Below are positions 29,629 to 37,498 of a stretch of DNA of 64,000 bases, one piece after another. The translations under genes and the position numbers were made by a program. The notes beneath the pieces are model-generated. The model worked only from the letters and a program-made list of their open reading frames with translations. It was not told where the DNA came from and ran no database searches. Positions within the stretch are counted from its first letter, which is position 1. Each line of letters begins with the position of its first letter. The stretch is from Oleiagrimonas soli. Lineage in GTDB: Bacteria > Pseudomonadota > Gammaproteobacteria > Xanthomonadales > Rhodanobacteraceae. Location of the stretch: contig NZ_KN196470.1 of the NCBI RefSeq assembly GCF_000761445.1, positions 1,906,823-1,970,822 on the forward strand, given 5' to 3'.

Positions 29629-30027
29629 ATGCGATCTGTTCTACTGTTGATTCTGGGTCTGGTGGTCGGCGCGCTGGCCGCCTTCAAGGTCAGCAACGTG
29701 CTGCACATGCGCGACGCCTATCCGCGCGGCGTGATGAGCGTCATGCAGCATCACCTCGGCACGCTGGCCCAGGCCGCGCGTCAGGGGACATGCCCGGCGG
29801 ACGCCACGCAACTGCATCTGCAGCGTCTGCAGGCCATCCAGGGCGATATTGTGCCGGCTTTCGCCAAGGATGTCGGCGCCAAGCCCGACTTCCGCGATCA
29901 CGCCAGGAAGCTCGAGGACGCCATCGCCGCGGCGCTGCAGTCGCCTCCGGCCGATTGCCCGGCGCTGCAGAAGGCGTTGTCGAACATCGGCGGCACCTGC
30001 AAGAGCTGCCACGAAGTCTACCGCTGA
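29629..30027 (+). CDS. Membrane-anchored or periplasmic c-type cytochrome (cytochrome c' type)
   Basis: 132 residues. A single N-terminal hydrophobic helix (RSVLLLILGLVVGALAAF, residues 2-19) serves as signal or anchor. A four-helix-like body follows, and one haem-binding motif CKSCH lies at the extreme C-terminus, as in class II cytochromes c'. Such proteins bind gases (NO, CO) or transfer electrons in the periplasm. ATG at 29629 is preferred over the one at 29599 because only it places the hydrophobic run at the N-terminus. No redox partner is adjacent. Function within the cell is not deducible. Confidence 0.82.
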   Translation: MRSVLLLILGLVVGALAAFKVSNVLHMRDAYPRGVMSVMQHHLGTLAQAARQGTCPADATQLHLQRLQAIQGDIVPAFAKDVGAKPDFRDHARKLEDAIAAALQSPPADCPALQKALSNIGGTCKSCHEVYR

Positions 30028-30042
30028 GCGGCGCACCGGACG

Positions 30043-30345
30043 CTACAAGGGAATGCGTCCGGTCAGGATCTGCCAGAACATCACCCAGTCGCCCGCCAGG
30101 CTGTACCAGGGATGGCGGAAGGTGGCGGGACGGTTGTGCTCGAAACCGAAGTGGCCGACCCAGGCGAAACCGTAGCCGGCCAGCGGCATGCCCAGCAGCC
30201 ACCAGGCGTTGCCGCGTGCAAACGCCAGCGCGAGGAAACCCAGTACGCAGAGACTGCCGATGAAATGCAGACGGCGACAGGTCCGGTTGCGGTGTTCGGA
30301 CAGGTAGTACGGGTAGAACGCACGGAAGCTGCTGAACTCGGCCAT
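30043..30345 (-). CDS. Mpo1-like (DUF962) membrane protein
   Basis: 100 residues, with the DUF962/Mpo1 opening FSSFRAFYPYYLSEHRNRTCRRLHF-type sequence and two to three membrane segments. Conserved histidines lie in YYLSEHRNR, RRLHFIG, HFGFEHNRP and RHPWYS. Yeast Mpo1 is an Fe(II) dioxygenase of fatty-acid alpha-oxidation; bacterial roles are unproven. ATG at 30345 has GGAGAA at good spacing. The earlier ATG at 30351 overlaps the pirin stop as ATGA but is very close to the ribosome site. Co-transcribed with the pirin gene. Confidence 0.85.
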   Translation of the reverse strand: MAEFSSFRAFYPYYLSEHRNRTCRRLHFIGSLCVLGFLALAFARGNAWWLLGMPLAGYGFAWVGHFGFEHNRPATFRHPWYSLAGDWVMFWQILTGRIPL

Positions 30346-30347
30346 GC

Positions 30348-31256
30348 TCATTTCTCCGGCAGCGGGATGAACTCCTCGTCGTCGCCGGGCACGGTGTCGA
30401 AACGCCCTTCCTGCCAGTCCCGACCCGCCTGCTCGATACGCGCACGGTCGCTGGCGACGAAGTTCCACCACACGAAGCGCGGACCGTCCAGCGGCGCGCC
30501 GCCGACCAGCACGGCCAGCGTCGGACGCACCGCGCGCAGGGTCGGCGCGGACGGCCCGCGATGCACACCCATCTCGAACGCCTGCAGACGCTCGGCGCCG
30601 AACATCAGCTCGCCCTCGACCACGTAGACGCCGTGCTCCTCGTGTTCGGCAGGCAGCGGCAACTCAGCGCCCTCATCCAGTTGCGCCTCGGCGAAGAAGG
30701 TCGGCGCGAACACCTTCACCGGCGACCGCGCGTCCCAGCCGCTGCCAGCCATCAGGCGCACGCGGGCGCCGGGCAGGTCCAGCGTCGGGAACTGGTCCGA
30801 TCCATAGTGATGGAACGCCGGCGCGGTCTCCGCATCGGGTTTCGGCAGCGCCACCCAGGTCTGGATGCCGTGCATGCGACCGCCCTCGGCACGCATCCAG
30901 TCCGGCGAACGCTCGGAGTGCACGATGCCGCGTCCGGCCGTCATCCAGTTGACTTCGCCCGGCCGGATCTCCTGGTCGCTGCCGAGGCTGTCGCGGTGCT
31001 CGATGCAGCCGTCGAACAGCCAGGTCACGGTCGCCAGACCGATGTGCGGATGCGGCCGCACGTCCAGGCCCTTGCCCGGCTTGAAATCGACCGGTCCCAT
31101 GTGATCGAAGAATACGAACGGCCCGACCGAACGCGCCCGGGCGTGCGGGAGCGCACGGCGTACCATGAATCCGTCGCCGAGATCGTGGGTCTTGGGTTCG
31201 ACTCGCGTGAATGCGTCGCTGGACATGCGTTCGTCCATCAGGAAATGGAAAGACAT
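30348..31256 (-). CDS. Pirin family protein
   Basis: 302 residues (from ATG 31256; an ATG at 31226 is an alternative, and neither has a strong ribosome site). Bicupin fold. The metal-binding histidines are visible in VRPHPHIGLATVTWLF and HRDSLGS, with HSERSP and the downstream glutamate in MHGIQTW region completing the pirin pattern. Pirins include quercetinase-type dioxygenases and redox-sensing regulators. Substrate unknown. It lies 25 bases after an alpha/beta hydrolase gene and overlaps the Mpo1-like gene region, forming a probable three-gene operon. Confidence 0.9.
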   Translation of the reverse strand: MSFHFLMDERMSSDAFTRVEPKTHDLGDGFMVRRALPHARARSVGPFVFFDHMGPVDFKPGKGLDVRPHPHIGLATVTWLFDGCIEHRDSLGSDQEIRPGEVNWMTAGRGIVHSERSPDWMRAEGGRMHGIQTWVALPKPDAETAPAFHHYGSDQFPTLDLPGARVRLMAGSGWDARSPVKVFAPTFFAEAQLDEGAELPLPAEHEEHGVYVVEGELMFGAERLQAFEMGVHRGPSAPTLRAVRPTLAVLVGGAPLDGPRFVWWNFVASDRARIEQAGRDWQEGRFDTVPGDDEEFIPLPEK

Positions 31257-31281
31257 GGTAACGCGCGCGGCACCGCCGGCG

Positions 31282-32145
31282 TCAGCCCAGGCGCTCGAGC
31301 CAGGCGGCGATCCGGTCGGCGACCGCCTGCGGCGACTTCATCCAGGAAAAGTGATCGGCGGAGCCGCCCAGCGCCTTCGTATCGAGCGCGTGCATCTCGC
31401 GGGGAGCGTGCGGCATCTTGTCGAGCAGATATTGCAGCGAGGCACGCGGACCAAAGGCGTCGTCGACCATGCGCACGCCGAGCACGGGCTCCGTCTGCGC
31501 ACGCAGCGCTTGTTCCAGATCGATCGGCAAGGCGCTCGCCGCATACCGGCCGCTGCGGCCGCTGCGCGCCCAGTCGGCGATCACGCCGCGCGCCTCGTTG
31601 CCGCCGAAGCCGATCCGGCGCCCCGGGAACCGGCCGCGCATGCGCGCCATCCACGGCGCCGCGGCATAGGCCATCCACAACGGGCCGCCCCACGGCGAAA
31701 AACAGCGCCAGTACGGTGCGCCGCTGGCCACCAGCACCAGACCCTGCGCCGCCTCCGGCTGCAACCCCGCGAACAGACTGGCGAGCTGCCCGCCGAGACT
31801 GTGACCGCCGATCACCACCCGCGCCTGCGGGCAGACCTTGCCGGCGATGGCGAGGCCGGCCGGGATGTCCTGCGTCAGCAGTTCCCGGTAACCCCAGTTT
31901 TCACGGCGTCCCGCACGCACGCTGCTGGAACCGAGGCCGCGCCATTCGTGCAGCGCCAGGCCCACGCCATGCGTCGCCAGCGCGTCGGCCAGCGGCGCAT
32001 AGTTTCGCGCCGGCACGCCCATGGCCGGCAGCCAGTACAGCAGCGCGCCATCGCGGGTCGCAGGGGCGCGCAGCAGCAGTTCGCTGCCCACGCCCGCGGC
32101 TGACAGTACCTGCAGGGAGCGCATCGTGTAGTCGTTTCCGTCCAT
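31282..32145 (-). CDS. Alpha/beta hydrolase
   Basis: 287 residues. The nucleophile elbow is GGHSLGGQ (G-x-S-x-G) around residue 105. The catalytic His is probably in GGSADHFSW near the C-terminus. The N-terminal LYWLPAMGVPARNY is typical of the lid-bearing serine hydrolase group annotated in COG4757-like proteins. No signal peptide. Start ATG at 32145 (MDGNDYTMRSL); a second Met lies 7 codons in. Substrate unknown. Upstream of pirin on the same strand. Confidence 0.85.
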   Translation of the reverse strand: MDGNDYTMRSLQVLSAAGVGSELLLRAPATRDGALLYWLPAMGVPARNYAPLADALATHGVGLALHEWRGLGSSSVRAGRRENWGYRELLTQDIPAGLAIAGKVCPQARVVIGGHSLGGQLASLFAGLQPEAAQGLVLVASGAPYWRCFSPWGGPLWMAYAAAPWMARMRGRFPGRRIGFGGNEARGVIADWARSGRSGRYAASALPIDLEQALRAQTEPVLGVRMVDDAFGPRASLQYLLDKMPHAPREMHALDTKALGGSADHFSWMKSPQAVADRIAAWLERLG

Positions 32146-32163
32146 GCCCGATCTTGGTTCCGC

Positions 32164-32198
32164 ACAAAAGCGAAGGGCCGACGAACGCCGGCCCTTCA
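32164..32198 (-). terminator. Terminator of the cold-shock gene
   Basis: GAAGGGCCG / CGGCCCTTC (32172-32180 with 32189-32197) with an 8-base loop, followed on the minus strand by GCTTTTG. It lies ~40 bases after the csp stop. Confidence 0.75.
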
Positions 32199-32237
32199 AT
32201 CACAGCTGTCGTGCCCGGCGGAAACCGCCGGACGAAC

Positions 32238-32447
32238 TCAGGCTGCGGTGACTTCCTCGGCCTGCAGGCCCTTCTGGCCCTGGACGACCTTGAAGGAGAC
32301 CTTCTGGCCTTCCTGCAAGCTGCGGAAGCCCGTACCGGTAATGGCACGGAAATGGACAAAAACGTCCGGACCTTCTTCACGGCTGATGAAACCGAAGCCC
32401 TTGGCGTCGTTGAACCACTTGACGGTGCCGACCTCACGATCCGACAT
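32238..32447 (-). CDS. Cold-shock protein (CspA family)
   Basis: 69 residues, a single OB-fold cold-shock domain. RNP1 is KGFGFISRE and RNP2 is DVFVHFRAI. It binds single-stranded nucleic acid and melts RNA structure. The TTTGGAG ribosome site is well placed before ATG at 32447. The gene has its own terminator. The ~360 bases upstream to the divergent pldA hold room for the long structured leader typical of csp genes. Confidence 0.96.
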   Translation of the reverse strand: MSDREVGTVKWFNDAKGFGFISREEGPDVFVHFRAITGTGFRSLQEGQKVSFKVVQGQKGLQAEEVTAA

Positions 32448-32809
32448 GACTAACTCCAAAATTACCTGTAAACACGCCGGCCCATTCGCCGGCCATGGAC
32501 TGGGTATGCAGGTGAGGTGAAATGGAGCGATGCGGAAGGCGAAAGCCGGAACCGAACCGGGCACACACGAGACCACGCAGACACAGCGTGACGTAGCATA
32601 ACCCATATCTGCGCACGTCGCGCAATACGACAAATCGCATAGAACCGTGACAAATTCGGCCTTGCCGAAGGCCCTGCAGACCCATGCGATACTAGGTGCG
32701 ATGGCGCACGGTTCGATGCCGTGCGGACCCTGTGCAAGACACTTCACCGATGCGCTCGCGCGGCTGTCGCCGCGAGCGTCTTTTCTGACCTCGTCGATCG
32801 CGAAAACCC
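32448..32809. other. Divergent csp / pldA intergenic region (362 bases)
   Basis: No gene. It should contain the csp leader and promoter (minus strand; TATGCT at about 32595-32600 is a -10 candidate) and the pldA promoter (plus strand; GATACT near 32686-32691). A bulged GC-rich hairpin with a following TCTTTTCT at about 32753-32791 sits in the pldA leader and could attenuate it. Confidence 0.4.
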
Positions 32810-33985
32810 ATGTCACGGACCCGACCCCCGTCCCTTCTGATCCTGCTGCTGAGCGCGCTGCCTGCCGTTGCCCTGCACGCCCAAACGCCGCACGCCAACG
32901 ATCCGCAGGCCTGCGTCGGCATCGCCAGCGATTCCCTGCGTCTGGCCTGCTACGACCGTGCGCTGCATCGCGACCAGGTACATGGCGAAGCGGCGCAGGA
33001 AGTCCAACAGCAGGACACGCCCACGGCCAACGTGCCGACGCCGTCCGTCGAGAACGATCACCCGGAAGCCGCGCCGGCACCCGACAACAACTCGATCCTG
33101 CAGCGCCTGTTCGGTACCGAGCGCTCGGCCTTCACCTCGCGTACCGATACCGACGAGGATCATTCGCCGCGCGTGTCCCTGCTCGACAGCCGCTGGGAAC
33201 TGAATCCGGACAGCAAGTTGGGCACCTTCGGCATCCGCGGCTACAAGCCGGTCTACCTGCTGCCCGCGTTCTACATGACCAGCGTCAACACGACACCGCA
33301 TTCACCCTCGCCCGATCACAGCGTCGACACGCCGATCGCGTTGGATCACACCGAGACCAAGTTCCAGATCAGCCTCAAGACCAAGGTCTGGCAGGGCGTG
33401 TTCGGCCAGCGCGGCGATCTGTGGCTGGGTTACACGCAGGCGTCGCACTGGCAGGTCTACAACAGCCTGATCTCGCGCCCGTTCCGCGAGACCAACTACG
33501 AACCCGAAGCCATGCTGGTGTTCAACACCCACTACAAGGTGCTGGGTTGGGATGGCCGCCTGCTGGGCATCGGCATCAACCATCAGTCGAACGGCCGCAG
33601 CAATCCGCTCTCGCGCAGTTGGAACCGGGTCATCGCCGACTTCGGCTTCGAGCGCGGGCCGTGGACGGTGATGATCCGCCCGTGGTGGCGCGTCCACGAG
33701 CAGCGCAGCAAGGACGACAATCCGGACATCAGCGACTACATGGGCCGCGCCGACGTGCAGATCGTGCGCGAATGGGGCGCCAACGAGCTGACCCTGATGG
33801 CGCGCCACTCGCTGCGCACGGGCAACCGGTCGCATGGCGCGCTACGCTTCACCTGGGCCTTTCCCATCCACGACAACCTGCGCGGCTACGTGCAGGTGTT
33901 CAACGGCTACGGAGAGAGCCTGATCGACTACAACCACCGCGCTACCTACGTCGGCCTGGGCGTGTCGCTGCTCGGCTGGTACTGA
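32810..33985 (+). CDS. pldA: Outer membrane phospholipase A (PldA/OMPLA)
   Basis: 391 residues. A signal peptide ([17 protein letters not shown]) precedes a ~100-residue low-complexity periplasmic extension, then the 12-strand barrel domain. Catalytic residues align with E. coli H142, S144 and N156: H258-Q-S260 in INHQSNGRS and N272 in SRSWNR, with exactly the same spacing. [10 protein letters not shown] is the family's first barrel motif. It hydrolyses phospholipids that reach the outer leaflet. The longer N-terminus compared with E. coli is usual in Xanthomonadales. Followed by a bidirectional terminator. Confidence 0.95.
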   Translation: MSRTRPPSLLILLLSALPAVALHAQTPHANDPQACVGIASDSLRLACYDRALHRDQVHGEAAQEVQQQDTPTANVPTPSVENDHPEAAPAPDNNSILQRLFGTERSAFTSRTDTDEDHSPRVSLLDSRWELNPDSKLGTFGIRGYKPVYLLPAFYMTSVNTTPHSPSPDHSVDTPIALDHTETKFQISLKTKVWQGVFGQRGDLWLGYTQASHWQVYNSLISRPFRETNYEPEAMLVFNTHYKVLGWDGRLLGIGINHQSNGRSNPLSRSWNRVIADFGFERGPWTVMIRPWWRVHEQRSKDDNPDISDYMGRADVQIVREWGANELTLMARHSLRTGNRSHGALRFTWAFPIHDNLRGYVQVFNGYGESLIDYNHRATYVGLGVSLLGWY

Positions 33986-34009
33986 GTCCGCGCGCATCGT
34001 CCGGACACG

Positions 34010-34041
34010 AAAAAGGCGACGGTCGAAACCGTCGCCTTTTT
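34010..34041. terminator. Bidirectional terminator between pldA and slyD
   Basis: AAAAAGGCGACGGT / ACCGTCGCCTTTTT (34010-34023 with 34028-34041), a 14-bp perfect stem with a CGAA tetraloop and A/T runs on both sides. It serves the convergent genes. Confidence 0.93.
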
Positions 34042-34066
34042 CGTATTGGAGCGCTGTCGCGAACGC

Positions 34067-34552
34067 TTATTCGTGTTCGCCACCGGCGCCATGCACGTGG
34101 CCGTGATTCAGTTCTTCTTCGCTGGCTTCGCGGACCTCGGTCACTTCGATGTCGAAGTTCAGGGTCTGGCCGGCCAGCGGATGATTGCCGTCGATGGTGA
34201 CCTGATCGCCGTCCACCGCGGTGACCGTGACCATCACCGGACCCTGCGGACCCTGACCCTGGAACTGCATGCCCGGCTGCGGATCGGGGGCGCCCTGGAA
34301 GGCGCTCTTGGGCACGACCTGAATCATTTCCTGGTGACGCTCGCCGTAGCCTTCCATCGGCTCGACGGTCACCTTGAAGGCGTCGCCCTGGCTGCGACCG
34401 GTCATGGCCTTTTCCAGGCCAGGCACGATGTTGCCGGCGCCGTGAAGATAGGCCAGCGGCTGGCCGCGCTCGCGGGAGCTGTCGATGACCTCGCCGTTCT
34501 CGCCGGTGAGCGTGTAATGGAACGAAGCGACGGTGCGGTCGGCAATCTGCAT
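34067..34552 (-). CDS. slyD: FKBP-type peptidyl-prolyl isomerase SlyD
   Basis: 161 residues. FKBP domain with inserted-in-flap (IF) domain: FHYTLTGENGEVIDSS, then PLAYLHGAGNIVPGLEKAM, and the IF segment around EMIQVVPKSAF. The tail is short and histidine-containing (HGHVHGAGGEHE), far poorer in metal ligands than E. coli SlyD. It catalyses proline isomerisation and has chaperone activity. ATG at 34552 has GAGGTCC upstream. Longer upstream frames on this strand are shadows of the MATE gene. Confidence 0.93.
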   Translation of the reverse strand: MQIADRTVASFHYTLTGENGEVIDSSRERGQPLAYLHGAGNIVPGLEKAMTGRSQGDAFKVTVEPMEGYGERHQEMIQVVPKSAFQGAPDPQPGMQFQGQGPQGPVMVTVTAVDGDQVTIDGNHPLAGQTLNFDIEVTEVREASEEELNHGHVHGAGGEHE

Positions 34553-34708
34553 GGTTGGACCTCGATGATACGAATGAATGGCGCCGACGCTTCGGACGCC
34601 GGCCGGAACCGACCAGAATAGGGAAGCCGACGCCGCACTGCAAACCGCGCTGGGCAGGCCGCGCCGGCAATGGGACAATGCCGGCTTCGCCGTTTTCCGC
34701 TCCCGACG

Positions 34709-36064
34709 ATGTCGAATCTGCGCGCCGACTGGGCGCACCGCCCCACGCATCGACGCATCTGGGCGCTGGCCGCGCCCATGATCGTGTCCAACGTCACCGT
34801 GCCGCTGGTGACGCTGACCGACAGCATCGTCGCCGGCCACCTCCCCCACGCCAGTCAGCTGGCCGCCGTCGCCGTGGGCGGCGCGATCTACCAGCTGCCG
34901 GTCTTTCTGTGCGGTTTCCTGCGCATGGGCACGGTCGGTTTCAGCGCGCAGGCCTGCGGGCGCGGCGACGGCGACGCCATGCGCCGCATCCTGCTGCAGG
35001 CGCTGCTGCTGAGCCTGGCGCTGGCCGCGATCCAGCTGCTCGCGGCCGTGCCGCTGTTGCAGCCGATACTGCGCATGATGGACCCCACGGCCGACCTGGG
35101 CGGCCTCGGCGCGGCCTACCTGCATGTGCGCCTGGCTGGATTGCCGGCGGCATTGGCCAGCTACGCGCTGGCGGGCTGGTTCCTCGGCGCGCAGAACGCG
35201 CGCGTCACGGTGCAGATCCTAATCCTGACCAATCTCGCCAACATCGCGCTCAATCTGCTGTTCGTGCTCGGTTTCGGCTGGGGCGTGCGCGGCATTGCGC
35301 TGGCTTCGGTGATCGGCGAATGGGGCGGCTGCCTGTTCGGCCTCTCGCGCATCGCGTCGCAGTTGCGTCGGTTTCCCGGCCATCTACATCCGCGCCGTCT
35401 GCTGTATTGGGCGCACTGGCGTCCGCTGCTCGGCGTCAACCGCGACATTCTGCTGCGCAGCGTGGCGCTGGAAGGCGTGTTCTTCGCGCTGACGACGCTC
35501 GGTGCGCGTCTGGGCGGACCGATCGTCGCCGCCAACGCCCTGCTGCTGAATGGATTGCTGCTGACTTCGTTCGCCCTCGACGGTCTGGCCAACGCAGTCG
35601 AGTCCGTGGCCGGCCACGCCATCGGCGCGCGCCAGGGCGATACGCTGCGCCGCGCAATGGTGGTGGCCGGCGGCTGGTCGCTGGGCGGCAGCCTGCTGTT
35701 CGCGGCGACCTTCGCGCTGGGCGGCCACCTGTTCGTCGACCTGCAGACCGACATCGCCGCCGTGCGACAGGTCGCCTACGTCTATCTGCCCTATCTGGCC
35801 CTGCTGCCTATGATCGCGTTTCCGAGCTACCTGTTCGACGGCCTCTTCGTCGGCGCGACGCGTGCGCGCGAGATGCGCAACGCGATGGTGGTCGCGGCAC
35901 TCGCGTTCGTCGTGGCCGCCCTGCTGCTGCGGCCACTCGGCAACCACGGACTGTGGGTCGCCCTGCTGGTTTTCATGGGCGTGCGCGGCGGCGCGATGGC
36001 GTGGACTGCGCGACGCATCGCGCGCAGTCCACATGGCTGGCTGGGACAGCCGTCCAGCGCCTGA
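34709..36064 (+). CDS. MATE family efflux transporter (DinF-like)
   Basis: 451 residues with about twelve membrane segments in two six-helix halves. The start is PTHRRIWALAAPMIVSNVTVPL, characteristic of the DinF/NorM branch, and LTDSIVAGHL is the first-helix motif. MATE proteins export cationic drugs or metabolites using Na+ or H+ gradients. ATG at 34709 is preferred over an earlier frame start at 34670 because MSNLRADWAHRP matches relatives. The gene ends 3 bases before the convergent glutathione peroxidase stop. Confidence 0.92.
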   Translation: MSNLRADWAHRPTHRRIWALAAPMIVSNVTVPLVTLTDSIVAGHLPHASQLAAVAVGGAIYQLPVFLCGFLRMGTVGFSAQACGRGDGDAMRRILLQALLLSLALAAIQLLAAVPLLQPILRMMDPTADLGGLGAAYLHVRLAGLPAALASYALAGWFLGAQNARVTVQILILTNLANIALNLLFVLGFGWGVRGIALASVIGEWGGCLFGLSRIASQLRRFPGHLHPRRLLYWAHWRPLLGVNRDILLRSVALEGVFFALTTLGARLGGPIVAANALLLNGLLLTSFALDGLANAVESVAGHAIGARQGDTLRRAMVVAGGWSLGGSLLFAATFALGGHLFVDLQTDIAAVRQVAYVYLPYLALLPMIAFPSYLFDGLFVGATRAREMRNAMVVAALAFVVAALLLRPLGNHGLWVALLVFMGVRGGAMAWTARRIARSPHGWLGQPSSA

Positions 36065-36067
36065 AGC

Positions 36068-36556
36068 TCAAGCGTCGAGCTGGGCCTGGATATCCGTCTC
36101 GATGCGCTCGGGCGTGGTGGCCGAGGCGTAACGGCGAACCGGCCGGCCCTCGCGATCGATCAGGAACTTGGTGAAGTTCCACTTCACCGCCGTGCTGCCG
36201 AGCACGCCTGGCGCCTCCTTGCGCAACCACGCATACAGCGGGTGCGCCTGCGCGCCGTTGACCTCGATCTTCTCGAACATCGGAAAACTGACGTCGTAGT
36301 TCGTGCTGCAGAACTGCAGGATATCCTCTGCATCGCCCGGCTCCTGATGACCGAACTGGTCGCAGGGAAAACCGAGCACGCTGAAGCCGCGCGCCGCGTA
36401 CTGGCGCTGCAACGCTTCCAGCCCTTTGTATTGCGGCGTGAACCCGCACCTGGAGGCGACGTTGACGATCAGCAGCGCCTGACCGCGCCATTCGTCCAGG
36501 CGACGTTCGCGACCGTGGATGTCGCGTGCGGTGAAAGCGTAGACGGTCTCGTTCAT
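36068..36556 (-). CDS. Glutathione peroxidase family protein (Cys type)
   Basis: 162 residues, thioredoxin fold. The peroxidatic cysteine is C37 in ASRCGFTPQY. The second family motif is LGFPCDQFGHQEP, and WNFTKFLIDREG is the third with the catalytic Trp and Asn. Bacterial Cys-type enzymes usually reduce lipid or hydrogen peroxides with thioredoxin rather than glutathione. ATG at 36556. Divergent from the sirtuin gene with an 85-base gap. Confidence 0.95.
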   Translation of the reverse strand: MNETVYAFTARDIHGRERRLDEWRGQALLIVNVASRCGFTPQYKGLEALQRQYAARGFSVLGFPCDQFGHQEPGDAEDILQFCSTNYDVSFPMFEKIEVNGAQAHPLYAWLRKEAPGVLGSTAVKWNFTKFLIDREGRPVRRYASATTPERIETDIQAQLDA

Positions 36557-36641
36557 GACGGCTCCCTGGATGCCTGCCCATCGTGCCAGCTGACGCATGC
36601 GGGCGGTAGGCGTCCGCGCGTCGACGCGCTAGGCTAGCGCC

Positions 36642-37487
36642 ATGAATGCGGTTGCCGCCAGCGCCTCGTTGCGCAGCTTCGTCGAGCGCCATCGCCGCCT
36701 GTTCGTGCTGACGGGCGCAGGCTGCAGCACCGACTCGGGCATTCCCGACTACCGGGATCTGGAAGGCGGCTGGAAACGCCCGCCGCCGATGACCTACCAG
36801 GTATTCACCGGCGACCCGCTGGGCCGCGCACGCTACTGGGCGCGCAGCATGATCGGTTGGCGTCACTTCAGCGCCGCGCGCGCCAACGCCACGCACAGTG
36901 CGCTGGCGTCGCTCGAACGCGGTGGGAATGTGGAAGTGCTGGTCACGCAGAACGTCGACGGCCTGCATCAGGCGGCCGGCAGCCGCGCCGTCATCGACCT
37001 GCACGGTCGGCTTGATCGCGTGCGCTGTCTGCAATGCGACGCCGTGCTGTCGCGCGCGGTTTTCCAGCAGCAACTGGACGACGCCAATCCGCACTGGTCG
37101 AACCTGCGCGCCGCGCAGGCGCCGGACGGCGACGCCGATCTCGAGGAGGCCGACTTCGCCGCCTTCGCGGTACCGGCCTGCGCGCAGTGCGGCGGCATGA
37201 TGAAGCCCGACGTGGTGTTCTTCGGCGAAAACGTGCCGCGCGAACGACTGCAGCGCGCGATGGATCATTTCGACCGCGCCGACGCCCTGCTCGTGATCGG
37301 TTCATCGTTGATGGTGTATTCCGGGTACCGCTTTGCCGCGGCAGCGGCGCGACGCGGCATGCCCATCGCCGCGGTCAACCTGGGCCGCAACCGCGCCGAC
37401 CCGCTGCTGGAACTGAAACTCGATTGCCGCTGCGACGAGGCGCTCGCCTTTCTGGATGCGTCCTCCGTCGAGACCGAACCCGCCTGA
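36642..37487 (+). CDS. NAD-dependent protein deacetylase, Sir2 family
   Basis: 281 residues. The NAD-binding loop is TGAGCSTDSGIPDYRD (about 24-39), followed by TQNVDGLHQ and the catalytic His in DLHGRLD. A zinc knuckle has two C-x2-C pairs (CLQC and CAQC). VVFFGENVP and VIGSSLMVYSG complete the fold. It removes acyl groups from lysines with NAD. The insert between zinc pairs is typical of bacterial class II (SIRT4-like) sirtuins. ATG at 36642, 11 bases before the following lipoprotein gene's start at its 3' end. Confidence 0.95.
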   Translation: MNAVAASASLRSFVERHRRLFVLTGAGCSTDSGIPDYRDLEGGWKRPPPMTYQVFTGDPLGRARYWARSMIGWRHFSAARANATHSALASLERGGNVEVLVTQNVDGLHQAAGSRAVIDLHGRLDRVRCLQCDAVLSRAVFQQQLDDANPHWSNLRAAQAPDGDADLEEADFAAFAVPACAQCGGMMKPDVVFFGENVPRERLQRAMDHFDRADALLVIGSSLMVYSGYRFAAAAARRGMPIAAVNLGRNRADPLLELKLDCRCDEALAFLDASSVETEPA

Positions 37488-37498
37488 CTCAATCCGGC